This document shows positions 1-8,071 of a stretch of DNA of 64,000 bases, piece by piece. The notes under the pieces were generated by a model, which was not told where the DNA came from, ran no database searches, and saw only the letters and a list, made by a program, of their open reading frames with translations. Positions within the stretch are counted from its first letter, which is position 1; each line of letters opens with the position of its first letter. The DNA comes from Streptomyces sp. NBC_01465 (GTDB lineage Bacteria > Actinomycetota > Actinomycetes > Streptomycetales > Streptomycetaceae). A program made the translations under genes and the position numbers. The stretch spans positions 5,704,001 through 5,768,000 of the forward strand of contig NZ_CP109467.1 in assembly GCF_036227325.1 (NCBI RefSeq), written 5' to 3'.

Positions 1-25
1 GCCCCCATCGGTCCGTTCGGCCCGT

Positions 26-685
26 TCAGTCCCGGACCGCGCTGAGCACCAGCTCCACCGCCTCGTCGAGCTGCTCCAACTCCCGTGCCGTCATGGTCGG
101 GTTGGCCGCCCGCATCGCCCTGGCCCCCGCCAGATCGCCGGGGCCCTCGCGCCCCTTCAGCAGCGCGGCCAGCCCGGCGCGGGCGCCCTCCGCGAGCTCC
201 GGCGGATGGTCGCCCACGGCCACCTGGGCCAGGATGAGCGCCGAGATCGCCCAGTCCAACTCCGGTGATCCCTCAGCCGTGTTGGACCAGTCGATCACCA
301 CCGGCCCCTCCGGCGTGAGCATCACATTGTCCGGGTGCAGGTCCAGATGGAGGATCCGTACCGCAGGATCGTCCGACAACCGCGCCGGCACTGCGTGCAG
401 CTGCTCAAGGAGGCCGCCCAGCATCGCCGCCCCTTCGTCGGCGGTGAGCGATCCTTCGAGGAGCGCGGTCAGCATCGTCGGCCCGTACAGCCGCTGCATC
501 ACCAGCTCAGGACCGTCCGCCGACCGTACGGCAGGTACGGGGTAGCCGTGTTCGCGCAGGTACGGCATCACCGACGCCTCCGCCGTGGCGTCCATCCCGT
601 CGCGGTAGCGCCGCAGCACCCACCCCTCGTCGAGCGCGTACACATCGGCATTGCGCCCGGAACCCAGCAGATCGTCTGACGGCAT
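26..685 (-). CDS. Small aminoglycoside-phosphotransferase-fold kinase
   Basis: 219 residues. It has the APH/choline-kinase active site: a Brenner loop HLDLHPDNVML (HxDxxxxN) near residue 113, followed by VIDWSN in place of DFG as the metal-binding aspartate. The N-terminal GSGRNADVY segment serves as the nucleotide loop. It is shorter than typical antibiotic APHs (about 260 residues), so the substrate cannot be assigned. It lies 21 nt downstream of the MFS exporter on the same strand, so regulator, exporter and kinase may be one operon, which would fit a drug or metabolite resistance role. That role is inference from context. The ATG at 685 has no strong Shine-Dalgarno, consistent with coupling to the gene before it. 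Confidence 0.75.
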   Translation of the reverse strand: MPSDDLLGSGRNADVYALDEGWVLRRYRDGMDATAEASVMPYLREHGYPVPAVRSADGPELVMQRLYGPTMLTALLEGSLTADEGAAMLGGLLEQLHAVPARLSDDPAVRILHLDLHPDNVMLTPEGPVVIDWSNTAEGSPELDWAISALILAQVAVGDHPPELAEGARAGLAALLKGREGPGDLAGARAMRAANPTMTARELEQLDEAVELVLSAVRD

Positions 686-706
686 GGCGGTGAAACTACC
701 GGAGGT

Positions 707-1915
707 TCACAGCCGGGCGGTCCGCAGCGTACGCACCGAGAGCGCGACCCCCGCCGCCGCCAGGCACACCGCCCCGCACCCCGCGAAGAACACCGCCGTA
801 CCCCACTCCGCCGCGACCACCCCGGCCAGCGGGAACAGGAGCGGGCTCAGGCCGAGTGTGCACAGGGCCGTCACCGAGGAGACGCGGCCCAGGTAGCGGG
901 AGTCGGTCTCCTTCTGGAGCAGGGCGTTACCGATCACCATCGCCGTTCCGCTCGCCAGCCCCATCAGCGCGCCCAGCGCCACCGCGACCACCGCCGACGG
1001 GATGCGGCCGATCGCGACGGTGAGGACCGCGGTGAGCAGCAGGGAGGCGGTGAGGGCGAGACCGGCGTACGGGATGCGGTGCGCGGCCGTCAGCGCCAGC
1101 GCCGAGACCGCGCCGCCCACCGAGAACGCGGCCAGGATCGCCGCCAACACGCCCGCGCCCCAGTGCCGTTCGTCGGTCAGCATGACCAGGCCCGCCGCCA
1201 CCGGGCCGCTGAAGCACATCTCGCCGAGTCCGATCACGATCACCAGGCGGGTGAGGCGGCGGTTGCTCCTGAGGTGGCGCAGGCCGTCGTGGAAGTCCTC
1301 CCAGGGGGTGGCCCCCGCGTCCCGTACCGGCAGCGGCTTCACTCGTACCCCGAGGAGCAGGACCAGCGAGCCGCCGAAGAGCAGCCCCGCGCCCGCGAGC
1401 GCGGCCGACGCCCCGCCGACTCCCAGCACCACACCGGCGATCAGCGGCCCCACCGCGTTGCTGAGCCGTACCGCCAGCGCGCGCATGCCCTGGACGCGGG
1501 CGAGCTGGTCGCGCGGCGCGAGCTGCGGCGGCAGGGCGCCCACGGCCGGCATGAACAGCGCGTCCACGGTGCCGAAGACGACCGCCAGCGCGTACAGCAG
1601 CCACAGTTCGGCGCCGGCCGCGAAGACCACCGCCGCCACCGCCAGGACCACCGCGCACCGCACGGCATCGCTGACCAGGACCACCCGCCGCGCCCCGAAC
1701 CGGTCCGCGACCACCCCGCCCCCGAGCATCAGCACGGCGCGCGGCACGGCCCCCGCGGCGAGCACGGCGCCCGCCTGGGCGGGGCCCGCGGTGCGGGTGA
1801 CGGCCCAGGACAGGGCGAGGAAGTAGACGACGTCGCCGGTGACCGAGGCGGTGTACGCGCCCGCCCAGCGCAGGACGTTGGTGTCCCGGTATACGGCGGT
1901 GGCCGTCGTCGCCAT
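707..1915 (-). CDS. MFS transporter, probable drug exporter
   Basis: 402 residues with about 12 hydrophobic segments and the DRFGARRVVLVSD loop 2-3 motif (MFS motif A-like), so a plasma-membrane major facilitator of the multidrug/macrolide exporter type. The frame is open about 115 codons further upstream, but that stretch is an out-of-frame reading of the regulator gene. The ATG at 1915 gives a clean N-terminus (MATTATAVYRDTNVLRW) and overlaps the regulator stop by one base (TGATG), a sign of translational coupling. The substrate is unknown. An operonic HTH repressor and a downstream phosphotransferase point to efflux of an antibiotic-like compound. Confidence 0.85.
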   Translation of the reverse strand: MATTATAVYRDTNVLRWAGAYTASVTGDVVYFLALSWAVTRTAGPAQAGAVLAAGAVPRAVLMLGGGVVADRFGARRVVLVSDAVRCAVVLAVAAVVFAAGAELWLLYALAVVFGTVDALFMPAVGALPPQLAPRDQLARVQGMRALAVRLSNAVGPLIAGVVLGVGGASAALAGAGLLFGGSLVLLLGVRVKPLPVRDAGATPWEDFHDGLRHLRSNRRLTRLVIVIGLGEMCFSGPVAAGLVMLTDERHWGAGVLAAILAAFSVGGAVSALALTAAHRIPYAGLALTASLLLTAVLTVAIGRIPSAVVAVALGALMGLASGTAMVIGNALLQKETDSRYLGRVSSVTALCTLGLSPLLFPLAGVVAAEWGTAVFFAGCGAVCLAAAGVALSVRTLRTARL

Positions 1916-2520
1916 CACTCCTCCACCAGGGGGAAGGCCTGCAGCTGTACGGAGACCCGCTCGGCGGCGCCCTCGCCCACCGGTGAACTCGCCCCGCGCT
2001 CCCGGTACTTCTTCACCACCCCGACGATCTCCGCCTTCATCAGGTTGAGTTCGTCGGGCGTCAGCTCCACGGTGTAGTCGGCGAAGATCGCCGCCCCGTG
2101 CCATGCGTCCGACATCAGCGGCACCATGCCCGCCACCCTGCGCAGCCGGTCCGCGTACGCGAGGACCCCCGCATGCGTGTAGGCCCGGCTCTCCGCCTCC
2201 TCGGAGGGCGCAGTCGCCCCCGGATCGTGGAAGGACTGCTGGTGTACGGCGCGCCACCACCGGTCGCGCCGGTTGCCCCGCTCGGTGTCCTCCTCGATGA
2301 GCCCGCCGGCCGCGAGGCGCCGCAGATGGTAGCTCGCGGCGCCCGAGTCCAGGTCGTACAACCGCGCCAACTGCCGTGCTGTGGCGGGCCCGTACTGCCT
2401 CAGCCGCCCCAGCAGCGTGAACCGCAGGGGGTGGGCGAGGACGCGCAGGGCGGCGACATCGAGGGATATGTCATGGTCCGGGTCGGGCGCGAGCGGGCCC
2501 AGGGGATCCGTCATGGGCAC
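1915..2520 (-). CDS. ArsR-like winged-helix transcriptional regulator
   Basis: 201 residues. The N-terminal winged helix-turn-helix (about residues 20-90) contains LRVLAHPLRFTLLGRLRQYG, then TARQLARLYDLDSGAASYHL as recognition helix and RLAAGGLIEE as wing. This is the HTH_20/ArsR layout, without the metal-binding cysteines of true ArsR proteins. The C-terminal half (about 100-200) is the effector/dimer region seen in regulators that sit beside MFS exporters. It is the first gene of the regulator-exporter-kinase run. A 26-bp near-palindrome lies 28 bp upstream of its ATG, so autorepression is likely. The effector is unknown. Confidence 0.85.
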   Translation of the reverse strand: MPMTDPLGPLAPDPDHDISLDVAALRVLAHPLRFTLLGRLRQYGPATARQLARLYDLDSGAASYHLRRLAAGGLIEEDTERGNRRDRWWRAVHQQSFHDPGATAPSEEAESRAYTHAGVLAYADRLRRVAGMVPLMSDAWHGAAIFADYTVELTPDELNLMKAEIVGVVKKYRERGASSPVGEGAAERVSVQLQAFPLVEE

Positions 2521-2547
2521 GACGATAGAACCAGAAGACTCCTTTGC

Positions 2548-2573
2548 GAAGAGATGTTCGCGAAGAACTCTTC
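2548..2573. promoter_or_regulatory. 26-bp near-perfect palindrome, candidate operator
   Basis: The arms GAAGAG and CTCTTC flank a central TTCGCGAA. 22 of 26 positions obey dyad symmetry. It sits between the stop of the membrane-protein gene and the ATG of the winged-helix regulator (2520), where an autoregulatory operator is expected. A terminator role is less likely because no U-tract follows. Confidence 0.6.
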
Positions 2574-2577
2574 TGCT

Positions 2578-3009
2578 TTACGCTCCGGACCTCACGCCCC
2601 GCCTCTCCTGACGCCGCACCACCACCATCGCCACCACCCCCACCACCAGCGGAATCAGCGCCCCCACGAGCCACAGCCAGGGGTTCCACTCGTCCGTGCA
2701 CGTCTGACCGGTCCCCGACGTCGTGCACACCGTGCCCGGGCCACCGCGGTTGAGGTACGCCACGTACAGCAGCGGCACCCCGAGACCCGACACGAGCCCC
2801 GGCAGCCCGCGCTGCCACCCACTGAACCTGGTCAGCAGCAGCGCGACGAGCGCGGCGACCGGCAGGACGAAGATCCCGATCGACAGCAGCGTGAGCACCG
2901 CGAGCGCACAGCCCCCGCCCACCACAGCCCACGCGGCGAAGAACCCCCAGCCCCGGTCCTGATCCTGCCGCGTGCCCGTGCCCCCAACTGCCGTCCCCAG
3001 CCCGTTCAT
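2578..3009 (-). CDS. Small membrane protein with four predicted membrane segments
   Basis: 143 residues. The ATG at 3009 (MNGLGTAVGG) is chosen because AGGAGGC lies just upstream. A longer frame to 3066 lacks a ribosome site. Hydrophobic segments occur at about 25-47, 50-66, 75-90 and 110-130, with a cysteine-containing external loop (VCTTSGTGQTC) before the last. No family is recognised. It is divergent from the ESX-like cargo gene at 3081, separated by only 71 bp, so both probably share a promoter region. A role in the secretion module next door is possible but unproven. Confidence 0.65.
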   Translation of the reverse strand: MNGLGTAVGGTGTRQDQDRGWGFFAAWAVVGGGCALAVLTLLSIGIFVLPVAALVALLLTRFSGWQRGLPGLVSGLGVPLLYVAYLNRGGPGTVCTTSGTGQTCTDEWNPWLWLVGALIPLVVGVVAMVVVRRQERRGVRSGA

Positions 3010-3080
3010 CGGTGCCTCCTGAATCTCCTGTTGCCCCTGCGCCGTAGGATGCACCGGTCCATCCACACGGGGAGATGCCC

Positions 3081-3404
3081 ATGAGCGACATCAGCATAGA
3101 AACGACCCGCGTCCGCGCCGCCGCAGCCGACACCGAAGCCCTGTCGCGCCAGGTGATGGCGCGCCTCGCCCACTCCCTCGACACCAGCGACGAGGTCTAC
3201 GGAGCCCACTACGGCAACGGCTGGCAGAGCCCGGTCCAGCTCAAAGTGTGCGCCCTGAAGTGGGAGGAGCGCATGGTCGAACTCGCCAAGAAAATGGGCG
3301 ACTTGAGCGCCCGCCTCCGCGACTCCGCCGACGGCTACGACGCGGCCGACGCCGAGGCCGACTCCCGGCTGCGCTCCGGACTCAACGACCTCGGAAAGGC
3401 CTGA
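3081..3404 (+). CDS. WXG100-like small helical protein with YxxxD secretion signal
   Basis: 107 residues, mostly two long amphipathic helices separated by a turn (HYGNGWQSPVQLK), the size and shape of ESX/type VII cargo proteins. The C-terminus contains GYDAADAEAD, which fits the YxxxD/E type VII secretion signal. The turn has NGW rather than a canonical WXG, so membership of the family is inferred from shape and signal. ATG 3081 is preferred over 3075 because GGGGAG lies six bases upstream of it. It precedes the amidase gene by only two bases, suggesting the two products are co-made and perhaps co-secreted as a heterodimer. Confidence 0.65.
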   Translation: MSDISIETTRVRAAAADTEALSRQVMARLAHSLDTSDEVYGAHYGNGWQSPVQLKVCALKWEERMVELAKKMGDLSARLRDSADGYDAADAEADSRLRSGLNDLGKA

Positions 3405-3406
3405 CC

Positions 3407-4666
3407 ATGGTGTCGTACCAGGGCATCAACAACGCCCGTCCCAGCATCTGGCACACCGCGTCCGAGGAGTGGCACGACCTCGCCAAGTACGGCCTTGACG
3501 CGGCGAAGGACCTCCGCGAGTACGGTGCGAAGCCCCTCGCCGACAACTGGGCGGACGCCGTCGGGGCCGCCGCCAAGGACGACTTCGAGAAGCTGGCGAA
3601 CCAGCTGGAGGCGGCGTACGACATCCTCCTCGCCGTCCACATGGTCGCCGACGGCATGACCACGTCCATCGAGACAGCCCACTCGACCATGCGTGAGGCC
3701 GTCGAACTGGCCGGCCGCTACGGGCTGACGATCGCCGACGACGGCACGGTCACCGCCCCGCCCCCGCACAACCGCATGGAGGCCGAGGAGATCGGTCCGT
3801 ATCGCACCCAGGTGCAGGACCTGGTGAACCAGGCGATCCAACAGGTCACCACCGCCGACGAGTTGGCGGCGGCGGAGTTCGAGAAGCTGGCGAACCAGAC
3901 GGGCGTCACGGACCCCACCAAGGCCCTCAACGACCTCCAGACGCACGCCTCGCAGACCGAGATGAAGATGCTCGCCGCCGACATCCCGGTCGGCGCGAGC
4001 CCCACCACGGTCGCCAACTGGTGGAACGGCCTCACCCCCGAGCAGCGCAGGCAGATGCAGCTCGCCGAGCCCGTCGCGATCGCCAACCTCGACGGGATCC
4101 CGGCCGACGTGCGCAAGGATCTGCGCGGCAACGGCAAGTACGACCGCGTGAAGATGGTCCAGTACGCCCTCGACAACTGGGACAAGGACGACCCGACCGA
4201 CTTCGGCAACAACTGCACCAACTTCGTCTCCAACGCCCTGCACGCCTCGGGCATGAAGGAGAAGACGTCGATCTGGGGCACCTCGGACGACGACACCTGG
4301 ATGATCGGCAACCGCACCGGCATCGACAACGTCGACAAGCGCCTCGCCTACTCCGACAGCTGGGCGGCCGCCGAGAACCAGCAGAACTTCATGCTCAAGC
4401 ACGGCGGCGACGAGGTCCCGCGCACCGATGTGAAGCCGGGCGACATCCTCTACTACGAGCAGCAGGGCCCCGGTGCGTCCAACGAGCAGGGCAACACCCA
4501 CCACGCCGCGATCGTCACCGCGGTGATGCCGGACGGCGAGATCAAGTACACCCAGCACTCGGACCCGAACCAGAACGTCAGTCTGGAAGGCCGTCTCCCC
4601 GCCACGGAGAAGGGCGAAGGACAGCAGAACGTACGGATCGTCCGACCGAACCCGGACTGGTACTGA
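3407..4666 (+). CDS. Secreted-effector-like protein with C-terminal cysteine amidase (Amidase_6-type) domain
   Basis: 419 residues without a Sec signal peptide. Residues 1-180 are helical and resemble the N-terminal domains of WXG/LXG-type cargo. At about 203-240 is a linker, WWNGLTPEQRR to NLDGIPADVR, commonly found in actinobacterial secreted WXG-related and DUF1023 proteins. Residues 243-415 form an amidase domain with catalytic-type Cys270 in NNCTNFVSNAL and histidines 365-366 in NTHHAAIV, as in Amidase_6/CHAP-like peptidoglycan amidases. It follows the small YxxxD protein by two bases and is followed after five bases by a membrane-protein gene. I infer a type VII exported cell-wall hydrolase or toxin; catalysis is not shown. 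Confidence 0.7.
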   Translation: MVSYQGINNARPSIWHTASEEWHDLAKYGLDAAKDLREYGAKPLADNWADAVGAAAKDDFEKLANQLEAAYDILLAVHMVADGMTTSIETAHSTMREAVELAGRYGLTIADDGTVTAPPPHNRMEAEEIGPYRTQVQDLVNQAIQQVTTADELAAAEFEKLANQTGVTDPTKALNDLQTHASQTEMKMLAADIPVGASPTTVANWWNGLTPEQRRQMQLAEPVAIANLDGIPADVRKDLRGNGKYDRVKMVQYALDNWDKDDPTDFGNNCTNFVSNALHASGMKEKTSIWGTSDDDTWMIGNRTGIDNVDKRLAYSDSWAAAENQQNFMLKHGGDEVPRTDVKPGDILYYEQQGPGASNEQGNTHHAAIVTAVMPDGEIKYTQHSDPNQNVSLEGRLPATEKGEGQQNVRIVRPNPDWY

Positions 4667-4671
4667 CAGCG

Positions 4672-5061
4672 ATGACGACGACTCACCCGCAGTCCGCCCC
4701 GTCCCGCCAGGGGCTCTTCCTGCTCGTCCCGCTCCTGGTGGCGGTGTCGGCGGCGCTGACGGTGGCGTTCTTCACCTTCGACGGCGACACCTTCCAGCAC
4801 TGCGAGTACCTCGGCCCGTCGACGCGTATGTACGTCACGGCCTGGGCGGCCCCGGTCTGCGCCCTGGCGGCGGGCGCGCTCCTGCGCGCACTGCGCGCCC
4901 GCCCGGCCGGCGGCCTGCGGACGTTCGCCACGGTCGCGGCCTGCCTCATCCCGGTGCTGCTGCTCGTGCAGGCCTTCGCGCTCTACACGGTGTACGCGGA
5001 CGACCCGTCGGGCGGCGACGGCTGCAGCGGCCTCGGCGTGCTGCAGGCGCTCTGGAGCTGA
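4672..5061 (+). CDS. Small membrane protein, possible immunity partner of the amidase
   Basis: 129 residues with hydrophobic segments at about 16-36, 54-72 and 83-103. Two cysteine-containing loops (FQHCEYLG and DGCSGLG) would face outside. No family is recognised. It begins five bases after the amidase stop, so the two genes are co-transcribed. Small membrane proteins immediately downstream of exported peptidoglycan hydrolases are often immunity factors, so that role is a reasonable hypothesis, not a finding. It could instead be a structural part of the secretion module. Confidence 0.6.
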   Translation: MTTTHPQSAPSRQGLFLLVPLLVAVSAALTVAFFTFDGDTFQHCEYLGPSTRMYVTAWAAPVCALAAGALLRALRARPAGGLRTFATVAACLIPVLLLVQAFALYTVYADDPSGGDGCSGLGVLQALWS

Positions 5062-5075
5062 GCCAGACTGGGGCC

Positions 5076-5813
5076 ATGCTCACCACTCCCGCCACCTACG
5101 GCCGCCTGCGCATCGAGGGCCAGGACCTCGCCCCGGCGCGCTGGCTGGTCCGTCCGCAGTCGTGCGACGGCGCCGGCGACGGCTTCGGCACGGTGGCGGG
5201 GGTCTGCGCCCCCGGCTTTGCCGCGTACGCGCGCATCCTGCACCCGGCGGAGCTGGACGGCCGCCCGGTGCGCTGGGACGAGGTGGCGGCGGCGTACGGC
5301 CGTACGGTGTCGGGCGGGACGCGCTGGCACGAGCTGATCGGCCTCGGCCACCGCTTCGACCTCGACAACCGGGACCTGAGCCGCCCGGGCGTCTGGGAGT
5401 ACCTCCCCAAGGAGGGCCCGACCCCCGCCGCCGAGGCCCGCACGTTGATTCCCGTCCTGGCCCGGCACACCCGCACGCCGGACCGCTGCTGGTTCGGGCT
5501 CTGGCACGGCTACGGGCAGTACGACTGGACCGGCGTCCCCGCCTTCGAGACCCCCGGCCGCGAGGAGATCCTCCTCGCCGGCCGCCTCGCGGACGCCGCG
5601 TCCCCGGCCGAGGCAGGGGAGGCGGACCCCGACTGCCCCTGGCCCGACGAACTCCCCGACCTGTGGTGGCCCGAGGACCGCGCGTGGTGCGTGGGCGGCG
5701 ACACCGACCTGTTCAGTACGTACGTCGGCGGATCCGAGTCCTGCATCGCCGAACTCCTCGCCACCCCCGGCCTGGAGGCCCACCGCGTCGCGGTGACCGA
5801 CCCCCTCGACTGA
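5076..5813 (+). CDS. Conserved hypothetical protein
   Basis: 245 residues, soluble, rich in Trp and acidic residues, with no signal peptide or membrane segment. Distinctive segments are LHPAELDGRPVRWDEVAAAYG and LWWPEDRAWCVGGDTD followed by LFSTYVGGS near the C-terminus. I recognise the type from other Streptomyces genomes but know no function. It starts 14 bases after the small membrane protein, so it may belong to the ESX-like transcription unit. Its TGA (5811-5813) is directly adjacent to the stop of the convergent kinase gene. Confidence 0.7.
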   Translation: MLTTPATYGRLRIEGQDLAPARWLVRPQSCDGAGDGFGTVAGVCAPGFAAYARILHPAELDGRPVRWDEVAAAYGRTVSGGTRWHELIGLGHRFDLDNRDLSRPGVWEYLPKEGPTPAAEARTLIPVLARHTRTPDRCWFGLWHGYGQYDWTGVPAFETPGREEILLAGRLADAASPAEAGEADPDCPWPDELPDLWWPEDRAWCVGGDTDLFSTYVGGSESCIAELLATPGLEAHRVAVTDPLD

Positions 5814-7496
5814 CTAGCTCCAACTCCTCAGCGCGGCCCAGGTGTTGGGCCCGACCTGCCCATCCACTTCCAGCCCCCGCGCGGTCTGGAACCGCTTCAC
5901 CGCGGCCGTCGTGTCCGAGCCGAAGTCCCCGTCCACGCCCGAGGCGCCCACCGAGTACCCGCGCTTGGTCAGCATGCACTGCACCTGCACCACCCGCTGG
6001 CCCTTGTCGCCCGCTTCGGTCTGCACGGTGCCCGAGTAGTACGTGCACTCGCTGATCCAGGCGGGGGTGGGCGTCGGCTTCGGAGTCGGCTTCGAGGTGG
6101 CCGGCGGAGCGGAGCTCCGGGTGGGTGCGGCGGAGGTGTTGGCCGTACGAGTGGCTTTCGCGGACGGGGTCGCCGCCCCGCTGCCGCTCGCCCCGGGCTG
6201 CGGCGACGAACTCTCCGCGCCCTGGGCCTTCTTGCCCGACGCGGACGGGCTCGCGGAGCCGGTGTCCGAGGTCACCAGCTCCGAACTCCCGCCTGCCTGC
6301 GACTCCTTGACCCCTGCAGAGGCCGACGAGACGGCAGCCGCCGCACCCCCGGAACCGGAATCCCCGCCCCGTACGACCACCAGCGCACCCACGGCCACCG
6401 CACACACCGCGATGCCTGCCGCCACGGCGATCCCCGTCCTCCGCCGCCGGGAGCGGGCCGCGGTCGCCGGGGTCGCGACGGTGGGCCGGGAGTCGGGGTC
6501 GGCGGGCACGCCGTCCGACGCCCGCAGATAGACGGTGTGCTCCACGCCCATCTCGGTCAGCACCTCGAACGCCCGCTGCCGCTCCCGCACTTGACCGGCC
6601 AGAGGCTCCTGCCACTGCGGCTCTGCCCCCTGCGACCGGGCGGCCGCGTCGGCCAGGTACTGCGGAATGGGCCGCCGCTCGGGCTCCTTCGCCAGGCACG
6701 CGCCCAGCAGCTCCGCCAGCCGGGGATCGGCGGCGGCGAGGGCCCCTAGCACCTCCTGCCGGGGCGGCTCGTACGCCACCCGGTGCATCACATCAACGCC
6801 CGTCCCGTCCCCGAACGGCGCGGTCCCGGTGGCCGCATACACGAGCGTGCAGGCCAGCGAGAAGACATCGGACGCGGTGTCGGTCCGCCCGTCGCGCAGA
6901 TGCTCCGGCGACATATAGGCGGGGGTGCCGACCCGGGCCCCGGTCGAAGTGATCGCCGTGCTCTCCACGGAGTGCGAGATCCCGAAGTCGATGACGTGGG
7001 CCCCGCGCCCGGACAGGATCACATTGGACGGCTTCAGATCCCGGTGTACGACACCGACGGCAGCCAGCGCGGACACGGCCCGCCCCAGATTCCCCACCAG
7101 CCGCCACACCCCGGCGGGCTCCAGCGGCCCGTACTCCCGTACGGCGGTGGCCAGCGAGATCCCCGGTATGAACTCCGTTCCCATCCACAGGAGTTCACCG
7201 TCGAAGCCGGTCCCGGTCAGCTGCGGCGCGTACGCACTGCGCACCCGCCCCACCACGGCCGCCTCCCGCTCGAAGCGCCGCCGGAAGGAGGGGTCCTCGG
7301 CGTACTCGGGCCGGATCACCTTCACGGCGACGAGCCCGGGACCCCCGTCCGCGGGCCGCCCCAGATAGACCCGCCCCATGCCACCACTGCCGAGCACCCC
7401 CACCAGCGCGTAAGGACCGATACGGGTCGGCCCGCCGCCCGGCAGGGGCAGGGCGCCGACCCGCTCCAGGACGGCGGCTGGCTGCTGCTCCGGCAT
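5814..7496 (-). CDS. Membrane Ser/Thr protein kinase with external peptidoglycan-binding domain
   Basis: 560 residues. The cytoplasmic Hanks-type kinase (about 28-290) has GSGGMG at 36-41, the VAVK lysine at 59, HRDLKPSN with catalytic Asp153, DFG at 170-172 and GTPAYMSPEH in the activation segment. One membrane helix spans about 354-375, followed by a Ser/Thr/Pro/Ala-rich external stalk and a PG_binding_1 domain at about 497-558 (GDFGSDTTAAVKRFQ, GPNTWAAL). The ectodomain replaces the PASTA repeats of PknB and should sense or anchor to the cell wall. ATG 7496 is chosen for its GAGGGGGAA ribosome site; an upstream in-frame ATG at 7568 lacks one. It ends flush against the gene at 5076-5813. 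Confidence 0.9.
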   Translation of the reverse strand: MPEQQPAAVLERVGALPLPGGGPTRIGPYALVGVLGSGGMGRVYLGRPADGGPGLVAVKVIRPEYAEDPSFRRRFEREAAVVGRVRSAYAPQLTGTGFDGELLWMGTEFIPGISLATAVREYGPLEPAGVWRLVGNLGRAVSALAAVGVVHRDLKPSNVILSGRGAHVIDFGISHSVESTAITSTGARVGTPAYMSPEHLRDGRTDTASDVFSLACTLVYAATGTAPFGDGTGVDVMHRVAYEPPRQEVLGALAAADPRLAELLGACLAKEPERRPIPQYLADAAARSQGAEPQWQEPLAGQVRERQRAFEVLTEMGVEHTVYLRASDGVPADPDSRPTVATPATAARSRRRRTGIAVAAGIAVCAVAVGALVVVRGGDSGSGGAAAAVSSASAGVKESQAGGSSELVTSDTGSASPSASGKKAQGAESSSPQPGASGSGAATPSAKATRTANTSAAPTRSSAPPATSKPTPKPTPTPAWISECTYYSGTVQTEAGDKGQRVVQVQCMLTKRGYSVGASGVDGDFGSDTTAAVKRFQTARGLEVDGQVGPNTWAALRSWS

Positions 7497-7637
7497 GGTG
7501 GTTCCCCCTCGCTCCTCCCGGCTCCCACCGGGAAGAGGTGAGGCTACCGCAGCGCGCCGGGACGGCACGGCGTACCGTTCCCACGGGCAGATCGTCCGGG
7601 AGCGGGCGACACGTGGCGAGACGATCGGACGGCACCG

Positions 7638-8060
7638 ATGTCAGAGCGACTGCAACGCAATCAACTGGTGATCGACGAATTCCGCTCGGCGGGAGGCGTG
7701 GTGGGCGGCGACTTCGCCGGAACGCCTCTGCTGCTCCTCACCACCACCGGCGCGCGCACCGGCGAGCAGCACACGATGCCGCTGCTGTACCTGAAGGACG
7801 GCGAACGCCTGGTGGTCTTCGGCGCCAACGGCGGTCGGGAGCACCACCCGGGCTGGTACCACAACCTCCTGGCCGACCCGTCGGCCCTGGTGGAGATCGG
7901 CAAGGGCTCCTTCAAGGTGACGGCGGCAGCGACGGAGGGCGAGGAGCGCGCCAGGCTCTGGGCCCAACAGCTCCCGCTCACCCCGTACTTCGCGGACTTC
8001 GCGACCCGCGCAGGCAGCCGGATCATCCCGGTCGTCGTCCTTACACGGTCGGACGTCTGA
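7638..8060 (+). CDS. Deazaflavin (F420)-dependent nitroreductase-family protein
   Basis: 140 residues, of the DUF385/Ddn-like split-barrel family found mainly in actinobacteria. Diagnostic segments are LLLLTTTGARTGEQHTMPL, NGGREHHPGWYHNLLADP and the C-terminal IPVVVLTR. These proteins bind F420 and reduce diverse, often xenobiotic, substrates, and the substrate here is unknown. It stands alone and converges with the arsenic operon, whose last gene ends 11 bases away. Confidence 0.85.
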   Translation: MSERLQRNQLVIDEFRSAGGVVGGDFAGTPLLLLTTTGARTGEQHTMPLLYLKDGERLVVFGANGGREHHPGWYHNLLADPSALVEIGKGSFKVTAAATEGEERARLWAQQLPLTPYFADFATRAGSRIIPVVVLTRSDV

Positions 8061-8071
8061 CGCCTGACGCC

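Noticed and set aside
3335..4558. 407-codon frame antisense to the amidase gene
   Set aside because: Val/Gly/Arg/Asp-rich shadow; the plus strand has the amidase motifs and good ribosome sites.
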